Assembly (NCBI GenBank): GCA_015665455.1
Contig: JADFAD010000006.1
Span: 248,001 to 312,000 of the forward strand
Reading direction: 5' to 3'
Source of the DNA: Oceanospirillaceae bacterium
GTDB lineage: Bacteria > Pseudomonadota > Gammaproteobacteria > Pseudomonadales > Litoribrevibacteraceae
DNA: 64,000 bases
Below the pieces are notes generated by a model. The model was not told the origin of the DNA. It did no database searches and saw only the letters and a program-made list of their open reading frames with translations. Shown piece by piece: positions 54,977 through 63,976 of this stretch. How positions within the stretch are numbered: the first letter of the stretch is position 1; every line of letters starts with the position of its first letter. The position numbers and the translations under genes are program-made.

Positions 54977-55814
54977 GGTTAATCATTTCTCCGTCCTTGG
55001 TGTAGACCTTCATATTCTTATTTTTATCTATTAAAACGACCTCAACATTACGGGTGTCGACGGTATTTAAAAGACTAAATGCAGCGCGTTCACTTATTTC
55101 AGACCAGCAGACTTGGTAACTGTCAGAAGCCTCTGCTTTGGTACTCTTTTCCTCAACATTTGCACTCTTTTCCTCAATATTAGTACTCTGTTCTTCAATA
55201 TTAGTACTCTGTGCCTCAATAAAGACACGTCGGCACTGAGTAAAATCGTACATCCAACTGAAATACGACCAAAAAGCCACCGAAAAAATAAGAAGCACAC
55301 CAATTAAACAGTGTGTTTTATAGAAAAAACCGCTGCGATCTTCGTCATCATATTCTTCATCAAAATCATCAGAAGACGCCTGAACTTCCTGCAGGCACGC
55401 TTTCTCTTCGGACGTTAATAGATCATCCCGACTGGATGTTCTTGGTGTTGGAGTTACATTTACAGTTTCCGGCGATACGGTAAGCGAAGACGTAGTTTGT
55501 ACATCAGCGGCCAGCGTGACCCGATAACCAATGCCCTTAGCCGTAATGATCTCGATGTCTGACTCACTGATTAACCGGAGCAGTTTCCTCAGTTTGGCAA
55601 TGGCCACACTGATCGCACTCTCACTGATGACAGGTCTTTGCCACACCCGTTCTGTCATCGTATTTTTATCAACAACGTCGGGCGAACTGACTAAGAGCAG
55701 CTTAAGGAGCTCATTTTCTTTATGACCCAGTGAGTGCTTACTTCCGTCAGCGGCGGTAATTTCAGCTTTATTAAGGTTAATAATGCCGCCAGAAGCAAAT
55801 GTATAAATATCCAT
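54966..55814 (-). CDS. ToxR/CadC-like membrane transcriptional regulator
   Basis: A 282-aa regulator. Residues about 5-105 are a winged-helix DNA-binding domain of the OmpR type (HSLGHKENELLKLLLVS, then VWQRPVISESAISVAIAKLR). An acidic linker leads to one transmembrane segment (about 171-190). The periplasmic part starts with a 21-bp-repeat-encoded heptad run (STNIEE units) and ends in a domain with SYQVCWSEISERAAF. It is coupled to the ToxS-like gene. The signal and targets are unknown. Confidence 0.82.
   Translation of the reverse strand: MDIYTFASGGIINLNKAEITAADGSKHSLGHKENELLKLLLVSSPDVVDKNTMTERVWQRPVISESAISVAIAKLRKLLRLISESDIEIITAKGIGYRVTLAADVQTTSSLTVSPETVNVTPTPRTSSRDDLLTSEEKACLQEVQASSDDFDEEYDDEDRSGFFYKTHCLIGVLLIFSVAFWSYFSWMYDFTQCRRVFIEAQSTNIEEQSTNIEEKSANVEEKSTKAEASDSYQVCWSEISERAAFSLLNTVDTRNVEVVLIDKNKNMKVYTKDGEMINHDQ
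55141..55224 (-). repeat. 21-bp tandem repeat coding a heptad-like run
   Basis: Four 21-bp units (55141-55161, 55162-55182, 55183-55203, 55204-55224) encode repeated seven-residue STNIEEQ/K blocks just outside the membrane segment of the ToxR-like protein. The seven-residue period suits a short coiled coil. Confidence 0.85.
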
Positions 55815-56077
55815 GCAGTCCTTAAAGTAAGTGCTAAGGCCGACAATGATTGATGAGAAGGCCTAACTTTTTATCTTTATTATAAACACGATTCTACCTG
55901 TAGAAAGCGGACGCGTCGCCTCTATCAAAATAAGCCGACAAGCCCAAAGAGTTATGATTGACAAATAATCAAAAAATTCAGTTATAAATTGGGTTTTATC
56001 TAAAATAAAAATTCAGGCCATTTCAAGCACAACTCAGTTCAACGAACCACCCTCAAAAAGCAGCTGTTTCTCGAGTT

Positions 56078-56458
56078 TTAGGAAGCCATTTCCAGTTTTT
56101 TAGCAGTAACAATACAGAAAACCGATGCAACAAGAACGGAAGGAAGAATCGTAGGAAAGATATGGGATGTGCCAATAACGAAGTGAATCAAAGTCAGTAC
56201 AACCGCAACACCAACCACAGTCACTACGGCAGGCATCAGAACACTTAAAACTCCAGAAAATAATGACCTGTTATAAATTTTAGTGACAGCAACAACAATC
56301 GAAAAAGTAAGAAAAAAGCTCGAAATCCCTTGAACAATGCCTGAAGCCAAACCGTCTAAAGGGTGACTGCCTGAGTTTATGTAATACGCCCAACCTCCGT
56401 ATAAAAAACACGCTAACACCGCTGATACCCACTTATATCTATTACTGGTATTGGCCAT
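56078..56458 (-). CDS. Hypothetical integral membrane protein
   Basis: A 126-aa protein with about four transmembrane segments (SAVLACFLYGGWAYYI, GISSFFLTFSIVVAVTKI, VLMPAVVTVVGVAVVLTLIH, and ILPSVLVASVFCIV). I do not recognise a characterised family. It stands alone on the minus strand. Confidence 0.6.
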   Translation of the reverse strand: MANTSNRYKWVSAVLACFLYGGWAYYINSGSHPLDGLASGIVQGISSFFLTFSIVVAVTKIYNRSLFSGVLSVLMPAVVTVVGVAVVLTLIHFVIGTSHIFPTILPSVLVASVFCIVTAKKLEMAS

Positions 56459-56585
56459 AAGATTTAACCTCGTTATTGTTTTTATTGATTAGACTCGACC
56501 AAATCAGGCACATAATAACGTTACTGTTTTTAAAGAACCAATAAAAACAAATCGTTAGCCTTTACTGTATTTAGAATAAGAAGTA

Positions 56586-57533
56586 TTACATCCCTCGCCC
56601 CCGTGAAAACTGACCTCGAAATTGCGTAGGGGACAGTTGCAAATATTTGCGAAAGTTATGGCGCATGGTCGTGGCATTTTCAAACCCTGCATCATTGGCC
56701 ACGCGCTCGATGGAGTCATTGGTGGACTCTAGTAACTTCTTCGCTAGATTTAATCGCTGTTGAGTCAGCCATTCTTTAGGTGTCTGATTAAGAGACGCAC
56801 GAAATTTCCGATCAAACGTTCGTCGTGACATATTCGCTTTTTGAGCAAGCAAGTTCACATCGATGTCTTGATCAAGATGGCTCAACGCCCAATCAAGCGT
56901 CGCAGCAAACTGGTTTGGTCGTTCGAGTACAGGGGTTTCAACAAATTGAGATTGCCCTCCGTTACGGTGCGCTGCTATCACCAACCGTCTTGCAACTTGA
57001 TTCGCGACTTCGTAACCGAAATCTCCGCGAATGACTTCAATGCCTAAATCGATTCCGGCCGCACTGCCAGCAGAACACCCTAGACGACCGTCGTAGACAT
57101 AAAGTACGTCATCAACATAAGCAACGTTCGGGTATCTTTGTTTGAATTGCTCCGCATAGTTCCAGTGCGTCATTGCCTGTCGATCCTGCAAAAGTCCCAT
57201 CTCCGCCAACAGAAAGCTGCCAGAACAAAAAGACAAAACTCTGCCGCCACGTTGATACAAACGAGCAACGGATTCTGCAATGTCCCCAGGTACCTCAGAG
57301 TCACTCGTAGACCAATTAGGGATGACCACCATGTCATATTCATCGAGATTGCTCACTCGTTTCGGCTGCAACATCAAGCCACCACTGGTGGTCTGAATAT
57401 CATCATCAAAGGTGACCACATCGGTTTGATACCAATCTTCAAATTCAGGCCGTGGCAGCGCAAACAGTTCAACCGCACAACCCAATTCAAACAGAGCAAT
57501 GTAATTATGAGTAAGAATGGCGACACGTTTCAT
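56586..57533 (-). CDS. GlxA-family regulator (DJ-1/PfpI plus AraC HTH)
   Basis: A 315-aa regulator. The N-terminal half is a DJ-1/PfpI domain (VAILTHNYIALFELGCAVEL, then VLSFCSGSFLLAEMGLL with the nucleophile-position Cys). The C-terminus is an AraC HTH (LLAQKANMSRRTFDRKFRAS, then AGFENATTMRHNFRKYL). The ATG at 57533 follows AAAGG by 6 nt and is preferred over 57548. It is divergent from the rhodanese gene and likely regulates it, as in other FtrA/GlxA-type pairs. Confidence 0.9.
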   Translation of the reverse strand: MKRVAILTHNYIALFELGCAVELFALPRPEFEDWYQTDVVTFDDDIQTTSGGLMLQPKRVSNLDEYDMVVIPNWSTSDSEVPGDIAESVARLYQRGGRVLSFCSGSFLLAEMGLLQDRQAMTHWNYAEQFKQRYPNVAYVDDVLYVYDGRLGCSAGSAAGIDLGIEVIRGDFGYEVANQVARRLVIAAHRNGGQSQFVETPVLERPNQFAATLDWALSHLDQDIDVNLLAQKANMSRRTFDRKFRASLNQTPKEWLTQQRLNLAKKLLESTNDSIERVANDAGFENATTMRHNFRKYLQLSPTQFRGQFSRGRGM

Positions 57534-57665
57534 AGGAAACCTTTTCATCGATCATTTTGGCTCATTATTAACGAACAATGATTTTTAAGCCAATATTTCA
57601 CACAACGATGAATTGGAATAATGGGACCTGTTCACCCTTCCTTTCAATAAAAGAGGTAACCCGAT

Positions 57666-58064
57666 ATGCCATCATCTGTATCAAGACCACCAGCAGCCAC
57701 AAGCCAAGATGCCTTAGCGCATTTTGAAACATGTTTAAAGTTTGAGACCGACTGTTGGGACGTTCATCATGCGTTAACCAACGATCGTCAAGATTTCGTA
57801 TTACTCGATGTTCGAAGCGAGTCCTTATTTAACAAAGGACACATCAGAGGCGCGATTAACTTACCTCACCCAAGAATCAATGTAGAAAGCCTTGCCGCGT
57901 ATCCGAAAGACACCTTGTTCGTTGTTTATTGCGCAGGACCTCATTGTAATGGCACTGAAAAAGCGGCCATTCGCTTCGCCAAGTTGAACAGACCAGTAAA
58001 GAAAATGATCGGAGGTATAACTGGCTGGCAGGATGAGGAATTTCCCTTGATCAAGAACCAATGA
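57666..58064 (+). CDS. Rhodanese-domain protein
   Basis: A 132-aa single-domain rhodanese with VLLDVRSESLFNKGHIRGAI and the active-site Cys89 in VVYCAGPHCNGTEKAA. It would carry a persulfide or act as a sulfurtransferase. A GAGG site lies before the ATG. It is divergent from a GlxA-type regulator, a frequent pairing. Confidence 0.9.
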   Translation: MPSSVSRPPAATSQDALAHFETCLKFETDCWDVHHALTNDRQDFVLLDVRSESLFNKGHIRGAINLPHPRINVESLAAYPKDTLFVVYCAGPHCNGTEKAAIRFAKLNRPVKKMIGGITGWQDEEFPLIKNQ

Positions 58065-58174
58065 GAACTAATAGAGGCCACTTAATAATTCGTTCACGGA
58101 GGAAATATTTTCACAATCCGCCATAATCCTGTATAAGCGTGGTTTATTTTTAAGCTTACCCATAGGATTCAATC

Positions 58175-58510
58175 ATGGCGGATAAATTTTTTTTCAAAGG
58201 TCGTAAACAAAAGAAGCCAAAACACAGCAGCTATGGCTTCAATACCAACCGTGATGTGAAACCCGGTACAGAAGATTCACCGCTTACTTTGTTGGTGACC
58301 AACGAAGGCCGTAAAGCAGAAGTCGAAGCCTTATTAACTGAGAATCAGTTATTCGCAAACATTGAAGTAAATACCGAAGCAGAAGAAAACATCTCTGAAC
58401 TTGAAGCCTTATTGAATACCCCAAAAACGACGGTGGTAGAAAAAACACCCAATCGTAATGACCCATGCTCATGTGGAAGCGGTAAAAAATATAAGAAGTG
58501 CTGCGGCTAA
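58175..58510 (+). CDS. SEC-C metal-binding protein, PBPRA1643 type
   Basis: A 111-aa protein ending in a SEC-C zinc motif ([19 protein letters not shown]). The N-terminus [21 protein letters not shown] matches the small PBPRA1643 family. The SEC-C tail, as in SecA, binds zinc and often ribosomes or SecB. Function unknown. A strong hairpin follows at 58520-58554. Confidence 0.88.
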   Translation: MADKFFFKGRKQKKPKHSSYGFNTNRDVKPGTEDSPLTLLVTNEGRKAEVEALLTENQLFANIEVNTEAEENISELEALLNTPKTTVVEKTPNRNDPCSCGSGKKYKKCCG

Positions 58511-58519
58511 TTACGCTTG

Positions 58520-58554
58520 CATTCTGTGCTGACCGAATGGATCAGCGCAGAATG
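58520..58554 (+). terminator. Hairpin after the SEC-C gene
   Basis: A 13-bp stem (58520-58532 with 58542-58554, one G-T pair) and a 9-nt loop start 10 bp after the stop codon. There is no T-run. Confidence 0.6.
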
Positions 58555-58666
58555 GGACTGTACAGAACGGAACGGTTCATAACGAGACTGTTCAGAACGA
58601 GATTAGATAACACAGAACCACTCAGATTGAATAACACATACGTTTAAGCATTTACGGTTTAATTTC

Positions 58667-59563
58667 TTATTTAAATTTATCTCTAAAAAACTCCAAAAAT
58701 GCTCGAACCTTCGCGGGCATGTGTTTCCTACTGGAGTACAACGCAAACACCTGATCAACCGCTAACCCTTTAAGCCCTACTTCATACTCAGGCAGAACTT
58801 CTATAAACGCTCTTTCCGCTAATTGACGTTGAATTAATAGATCTGGCAACGTGCTAAGCCCTACATGCTGGCCGACCACATTGATGATGGTCTCGACTGA
58901 ATTCACCACCAATGAGCCCGAGACCGATATTTGCTGTTGTTCCTGATCACGATTAAGAATCAAGGTCTTATAGTTAACATAAGCGATAAAGTTATGATTT
59001 TGTAAATCTGATACGGTCTTGGGCACACCATGTTGTTGCAAGTATTCAGGCGTCGCACACAGCACAAGGCGAACATGCCCAAAGGGAACGGCAATATAAG
59101 AACTGTCAGCGGCATGGCCCACACGCACGACCAAATCAAGGCGGTCTTCGATCATGTCCGAAATTCGGTCATTGCAGCGGATATCCAGCTTAATATCTGG
59201 GTACAGAGCCAGAAATTCACCTAAGTAAGGCGCAATCTTTGCCTCTGTCCAAGTGTGCGGAGCACTGATCCTGAGCAAACCGGATGGTGACTCTTTGTAC
59301 CCGCTAATGGATTGACCCGCTTCAATGACCGCCCTTTGAATGACGCGCGCCTTCTCATAATAAATTTGACCCGCTTCTGTCAGACTTATTCGCCGGGTCG
59401 TTCGTTGCAGCAAACGCACCCCCAGCTGAGTTTCTAACGCTGTGACTTGTCTGGAAACGGAAGGTTGCGATAACCCCAAGCGTCTTGCACTTTCAGAAAA
59501 GCTGCCACTGTCCACCACCGAAATAAACACCTGCATTGAAGCCAACAAATGACCGTTTTCCAT
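58667..59563 (-). CDS. LysR-family regulator divergent from an SDR gene
   Basis: A 298-aa regulator with HTH FSESARRLGLSQPSVSRQVTALE and the CrgA-like effector-domain start GLLRISAPHTWTEAKIAPYL. It faces the SDR gene at 59751 with a 187-bp intergenic region, and probably controls it. Confidence 0.93.
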   Translation of the reverse strand: MENGHLLASMQVFISVVDSGSFSESARRLGLSQPSVSRQVTALETQLGVRLLQRTTRRISLTEAGQIYYEKARVIQRAVIEAGQSISGYKESPSGLLRISAPHTWTEAKIAPYLGEFLALYPDIKLDIRCNDRISDMIEDRLDLVVRVGHAADSSYIAVPFGHVRLVLCATPEYLQQHGVPKTVSDLQNHNFIAYVNYKTLILNRDQEQQQISVSGSLVVNSVETIINVVGQHVGLSTLPDLLIQRQLAERAFIEVLPEYEVGLKGLAVDQVFALYSSRKHMPAKVRAFLEFFRDKFK

Positions 59564-59750
59564 AACTTAGTCTCCGAGATGCTCACTATTCCATTCTCTT
59601 ATTTCTATTAATTTATGAGCGCATAAATTCAACAAATGCCTCAACTTATACACCAAACAAATAAATGCTATGCAATACTAACCGATTATCAAACTGTACG
59701 TTTTAATTAATAATCCCTGTTAACCACTTAAAGCAAGATAAGGAAATACC

Positions 59751-60488
59751 ATGTCATTTGATTTCAACGGAAAAGTTGCTCTAGTCACAGGTGCCAATCG
59801 AGGGATTGGCGAAGGGTTTGTTAAAACGTTATTAGAAGCCGGTGTGAGCACCATTTATGCTGCGGCTCGTGACGTGTCTAATTTAGACACCCTAGTATCC
59901 ATCAATCCTGATGTCATCAAGCCCGTGCAACTGGATGTCACTCGATCAGAGCAAATCAAAGCACTGACTCAAACCATCCAAACCATCGACATTTTGGTGA
60001 ATAACGCAGGCATCATTAATCCAGCCATTAACAGCGCTCATGACGCAGTGGATTTTGCCCGTCAAGAAATGGACGTCAACTTATTTGGCCCCATGCAATT
60101 AACCAGTGTATTGTTGCCTGCATTAAGACAGTCAGCCCAAGGCGCAATCATCAATGTGTCTTCGATTGCAGGCATCAGTAACTTTCCATCGATTGGCACG
60201 TACTCAATCACCAAAGCCGCCATGCATTCTTACACGCAAGGCTTACGTGCTGACCTAGCGGATTCTAATATCAGCGTACTTGGTGTCTATCCGGGGCCAA
60301 TTGATACTCGAATGGCGGAGGGATTTGAAATGGACAAACCGGCACCAGAGCAGGTAGCCATTAAATCGTTTGAATGTCTAAGCAATGGCAAAACAGACGT
60401 TTTCCCTGATGACTTCTCAACACAAATGTATGCAACGTTTTTGGACCAGCCTCAAAAATTGGCCGACGTATTTGCAAGTATGGGATAA
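59751..60488 (+). CDS. Short-chain dehydrogenase/reductase
   Basis: A 245-aa SDR with TGANRGIG, NNAGII, SSIAGIS (Ser) and YSITKAA (YxxxK). It is divergent from a LysR regulator and convergent with a GAF-domain gene. Substrate unknown. Confidence 0.92.
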   Translation: MSFDFNGKVALVTGANRGIGEGFVKTLLEAGVSTIYAAARDVSNLDTLVSINPDVIKPVQLDVTRSEQIKALTQTIQTIDILVNNAGIINPAINSAHDAVDFARQEMDVNLFGPMQLTSVLLPALRQSAQGAIINVSSIAGISNFPSIGTYSITKAAMHSYTQGLRADLADSNISVLGVYPGPIDTRMAEGFEMDKPAPEQVAIKSFECLSNGKTDVFPDDFSTQMYATFLDQPQKLADVFASMG

Positions 60489-60507
60489 ACCCTAAATTAA
60501 ATACCCT

Positions 60508-60541
60508 CATTCCATTCATGACAATAATCGTGAATGGAATG
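60508..60541. terminator. Bidirectional hairpin between SDR and GAF genes
   Basis: An 11-bp perfect stem (60508-60518 with 60531-60541) extended inward by three more pairs (one G-T) and a 6-nt loop lies between two converging genes. Confidence 0.7.
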
Positions 60542-60547
60542 CTGAAA

Positions 60548-60988
60548 TTACGCCTCATTCACAAGCGTGGCGGATAACAACTTAGCTAACGCTTCAATAT
60601 AACTAATGTCTTCATCAGTAAACTTTTCATGCTTTAGCTTCATACAACTAAAATTAAACGTTCCCCAGACGGCCTCATTTTTAAAAATGGGCGTGCTGAT
60701 ATATGCCTCTAGAGGTAAGCCTTCATACAAAGGGTGTTTTTGTAAGCCTGGAACGCCAGCCAACTCTGTTAGGGCAACCGTCGTTCCCTTTTCATACACC
60801 TCACGACAGTAAGTATCGTTTAAAGGGAACACTTCACCAGGGACAAACACAGGAATGTCTGCGTCAATAGCAACCACTTCGTAAGTGTCATTCTTAATAT
60901 GGCTAACTATTCCCATAGACAGAGACAAGCGTGCCCGGCCTTCACTAAGAACATTAGCACAAGCTTTACGCAACTCGTGAGAATACAT
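60548..60988 (-). CDS. GAF-domain protein
   Basis: A 146-aa single GAF domain: SLSMGIVSHIKNDTYEVVAI, FPLNDTYCREVYEKGTTVAL, and LPLEAYISTPIFKNEAVWG. No output domain is attached, so it may bind a small ligand or act as a free-standing sensor. Confidence 0.82.
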   Translation of the reverse strand: MYSHELRKACANVLSEGRARLSLSMGIVSHIKNDTYEVVAIDADIPVFVPGEVFPLNDTYCREVYEKGTTVALTELAGVPGLQKHPLYEGLPLEAYISTPIFKNEAVWGTFNFSCMKLKHEKFTDEDISYIEALAKLLSATLVNEA

Positions 60989-61085
60989 TATTTTCCTTAA
61001 ATGGCAGTATCAACCGAAGTAGAAGTAAAAGCGGCCCCCTCACCTCTTCATTAATATATGAAATTATTATAACAATTGGTTTAAA

Positions 61086-61883
61086 TTACATTGAATACGA
61101 GTTAATAATTCTTTGATATGAACCGTCCATTTTCATTTCTTTCAAAGTAAAATCGAATTGATCTCGAATATGCGAAAGATTACGCTTTTTTGAAAATGCA
61201 AGATAACTTGAAACATGTTCTATGCTGGGTGTTAATTCTTTTACTTTATCGGTTCGCTTCAGCCGCTTCAATATGTCATAAGCACCGTACTTATTACTCA
61301 CTAAAACGTCGACTCGATTCAAAATCAACATCGCCATGTTCTTCTCAGCCGTTCGCGTTGCTTCTACGTTAGTTAATACGCCATGTTTCAGTGCTTTATC
61401 CATCACCGAGCCATAACCCAGTTTTCTGACGGTTCCCAAGGTATAACCCTCTAAAGAACTTAGATCACCGTCGAATTGAATAGTCGAGTCTTCACGTACA
61501 AATAATGAAATCGTTTGATCCACCAGCACTTCATTTGAAAAATCACAAAACGCTTCTCTCTCTGGTGTCTTGTAAGCTGTAAAAAGTGCGTCTGCTGCAC
61601 CATGTTCTATCATCGACAATGCCCTGTCCCATGGTACTAAATTAATCTGAATGGGATGATCCATTCTATTAAATACTTCTTCCACAACATCAACCGCAAT
61701 GCCTTTGAGCATCCCGTCTTCTTCGTACTCATAAGGTGGGTAGTGTAATGTCAGAATTTCCAACGTTCGAGGTTCTGGTCGAAGTAAATCGCTTGAAAAT
61801 GCATTCGAGAAAAGCGCGATCCCCATCAGAAAGATGGCAACACGCTTAACCTTTCCTAGGTAAGATATCCGTAATTTATTCAT
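61086..61883 (-). CDS. Periplasmic amino-acid-type binding protein (SBP_bac_3)
   Basis: A 265-aa protein with a signal peptide (residues about 1-30) and the SBP_bac_3 opening EILTLHYPPYEYEEDGMLKG. It continues GIAVDVVEEVFNRM and VPWDRALSMIEHGAADALFT. No transport genes are adjacent. The next gene on the opposite strand is another SBP_bac_3 member. Confidence 0.85.
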   Translation of the reverse strand: MNKLRISYLGKVKRVAIFLMGIALFSNAFSSDLLRPEPRTLEILTLHYPPYEYEEDGMLKGIAVDVVEEVFNRMDHPIQINLVPWDRALSMIEHGAADALFTAYKTPEREAFCDFSNEVLVDQTISLFVREDSTIQFDGDLSSLEGYTLGTVRKLGYGSVMDKALKHGVLTNVEATRTAEKNMAMLILNRVDVLVSNKYGAYDILKRLKRTDKVKELTPSIEHVSSYLAFSKKRNLSHIRDQFDFTLKEMKMDGSYQRIINSYSM

Positions 61884-62015
61884 ACTATAATTTTTATTTT
61901 AAGAATTATTATGTGTTCGAAATCGAATTATAAACCAGAGCGCTACTGATGGAAAAATCGCCAATACACATTAATATTAATGATACGGAAATATTCAGGT
62001 AGACGAGCGATATTC

Positions 62016-62129
62016 ATGTTATCAAGAACCACTTTTTTTACGCTGTTACTGGTCGCCGCTACTCTATGCAAATCAGACACAACTAACAAGCCACTGAATC
62101 TCATTTTTCCATTCGGAAAAATTAAATGA
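62016..62129 (+). CDS. Short ORF coupled to the downstream binding-protein gene
   Basis: A 37-codon frame from the ATG at 62016 has a hydrophobic N-terminus (TTFFTLLLVAATLC) and ends NKPLNLIFPFGKIK. Its TGA overlaps the ATG of the next gene (ATGA at 62126-62129), a usual sign of translational coupling. No strong ribosome site is seen. It could be an exported leader peptide, or a relic of another binding-protein gene. The opposite-strand frame across it is less likely. Confidence 0.35.
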   Translation: MLSRTTFFTLLLVAATLCKSDTTNKPLNLIFPFGKIK

Positions 62130-63019
62130 AGCACTTTATCCCTTGCTTAATATTCAATGCATTAGTTATTTGTAATGTCGTTGCGGACGATTCTGAATTC
62201 AGAAAATCACCAAATACGTTGCTCGATCAGGCTATTAACGTTTCCCAAGCTGCCTTAGCCCCTCAATCAGCCCTAACTCCTCAATCGACCCAACCCTCCC
62301 TATCAAAAAATACCGTCACAGCCTGCGGCCATCACGACTATCCACCTTGGAATTGGAAAAAAGGAAATCAAATTGTAGGGGCCTGCGCAGAAGTAACCAG
62401 TCTCCTATTTAAATCACTTGGTTTGCAAGTCAGCCATAAGTTCATCGGCCCATGGAAACGTTGCCAAAGTGCCATTAAAACTGGAAAAGTAGACGTAAAT
62501 ATATGCGCATTTATCAATGATCAACGAAAACAGTACTCAATCTTTATCAATACACCGATGGGGCACAACACAACCTCAGTATTTGTCCCCAAAGATAAGG
62601 AATTTCCGTTTGAAACATGGCAAGACATTGAAGACAGACGAGTGGTCATGGTTCGAGGCGTAAGTATGGGCCAAGATTTCGACTCGTTTCTTAAATCACT
62701 TTCAACCGTTGAACGCGTAAACAACCGAAAGCAAGCCTTTCACTTTCTCAGTTTAGGCCGAGCTGATTTACTCGCAACTGGCCATCACATAGGTATTCTT
62801 CAAAGAAACCTATACGGCTTCAAAGATAAGATATCTGTTCTCCCCGTCCCTATTAAACAAGGAAACTTATACATTTCGATGTCTAAAAAATCTAAATTCA
62901 TCAAGTTACTTCCTGACGTTGAAGCACAACTTAAAGCACCTGGATATCAAGAAAAGCTGAAGCAACTTCTTGAAAAACACACAAGAATTTACCTTAACGA
63001 CCACAAACAAAACGACTAA
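62126..63019 (+). CDS. Periplasmic binding protein of the SBP_bac_3 type
   Basis: A 297-aa protein with a signal peptide (cleavage near VVADDS, residue 20). A Gln/Pro/Ser-rich stretch follows (AALAPQSALTPQSTQPSLSK), then the binding domain: ACGHHDYPPWNWKKGNQIVG, and IGPWKRCQSAIKTGKVDVNI. It has no transporter partner here. Two SBP_bac_3 genes back to back suggest independent sensing or shared ancestry; they are divergent with about 240 bp between starts. Confidence 0.85.
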   Translation: MKHFIPCLIFNALVICNVVADDSEFRKSPNTLLDQAINVSQAALAPQSALTPQSTQPSLSKNTVTACGHHDYPPWNWKKGNQIVGACAEVTSLLFKSLGLQVSHKFIGPWKRCQSAIKTGKVDVNICAFINDQRKQYSIFINTPMGHNTTSVFVPKDKEFPFETWQDIEDRRVVMVRGVSMGQDFDSFLKSLSTVERVNNRKQAFHFLSLGRADLLATGHHIGILQRNLYGFKDKISVLPVPIKQGNLYISMSKKSKFIKLLPDVEAQLKAPGYQEKLKQLLEKHTRIYLNDHKQND

Positions 63020-63091
63020 CCCCAATACAAGCTATCCATTCAGTGTCTTCGTAAATCTAATTTCAAATCCAACATCAACAAATCAAATACC

Positions 63092-63976
63092 TTAACTTTC
63101 AGTAGGTTTTAAGCGTTTGTCTTCTTTAAAGCATAAGGTTAGATGACCCACCAATAACTTAATGCGTTCAACTTGCCGCGCGTCTGGGTGCGTCAGTAAC
63201 CATAAATGGCTGCTTTTGGTGTGCTCAAAACCAGAGACTCGTCTTAGCCCTTCCAAACATACGTCATCAGGTAGAAAGGCCAACCCATACCCCGCTTTCG
63301 CAAGATGCGACATGGACACTAAATCACTGCAACGCGCAGTTATGCTTTCACTGTGATGCTTTTCCAACCAACGAAATGCGGGCAATAATCCCATTTCTCC
63401 CACGGCACCAATTAATGCAAAGTCGCTCAGATCATCGACCGAATCAAGCGTCTTTCGTTCTTTTAAATACGGCTCACTGCCATAGATCCCCCAACCTATC
63501 TCTGCGATCTTTCGACCTACCAGATATTCAGGCGGTGAAGGTGTCGCTCGAATAGCAATATCGGCTTCTCTTCTGCTCAAGTTAAAGTCTTGATTGCTCA
63601 CCAATATTTCAACATGAATGTCCGGATAAGATTGTTTAAACAATGTTAAATAATCGGGTAAATAACTGTATGCAATGTTATCGGGGGCTGTAATTCGAAC
63701 CACACCTTTGGGTTTAAAATCTTGCCCTGCGATATGCCGTTCAAGGTTATCAAACGCATTTGAAATGTCTTCCGCTCGATGAAGTACATCTTCGCCCGCT
63801 TGTGTCAGTCGATAACCTTCATTTAATCGATCAAATAGGCGACTTCCAATTTGTTCTTCAAACGCATTCAAGCGCCGAAACACAGTGGAGTGATTAACAT
63901 TCAATTCACGCGCAGCGCCCGCCAATGTACCGTTTCGGGCAATGGCTAAAAAGGTACGTAGGGCATTCCAATCCAT
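63092..63976 (-). CDS. LysR-family regulator
   Basis: A 294-aa regulator with HTH LAGAARELNVNHSTVFRRLN and an effector domain starting GVVRITAPDNIAYSYLPDYL. The gene starts 24 bp from the window edge, so its divergent partner, if any, lies outside. The target is unknown. Confidence 0.93.
   Translation of the reverse strand: MDWNALRTFLAIARNGTLAGAARELNVNHSTVFRRLNAFEEQIGSRLFDRLNEGYRLTQAGEDVLHRAEDISNAFDNLERHIAGQDFKPKGVVRITAPDNIAYSYLPDYLTLFKQSYPDIHVEILVSNQDFNLSRREADIAIRATPSPPEYLVGRKIAEIGWGIYGSEPYLKERKTLDSVDDLSDFALIGAVGEMGLLPAFRWLEKHHSESITARCSDLVSMSHLAKAGYGLAFLPDDVCLEGLRRVSGFEHTKSSHLWLLTHPDARQVERIKLLVGHLTLCFKEDKRLKPTES

Noticed and set aside
61943..62134. 63-codon minus-strand frame between the two binding-protein genes
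   Set aside because: Overlaps the start of the plus-strand gene and has no recognisable features.
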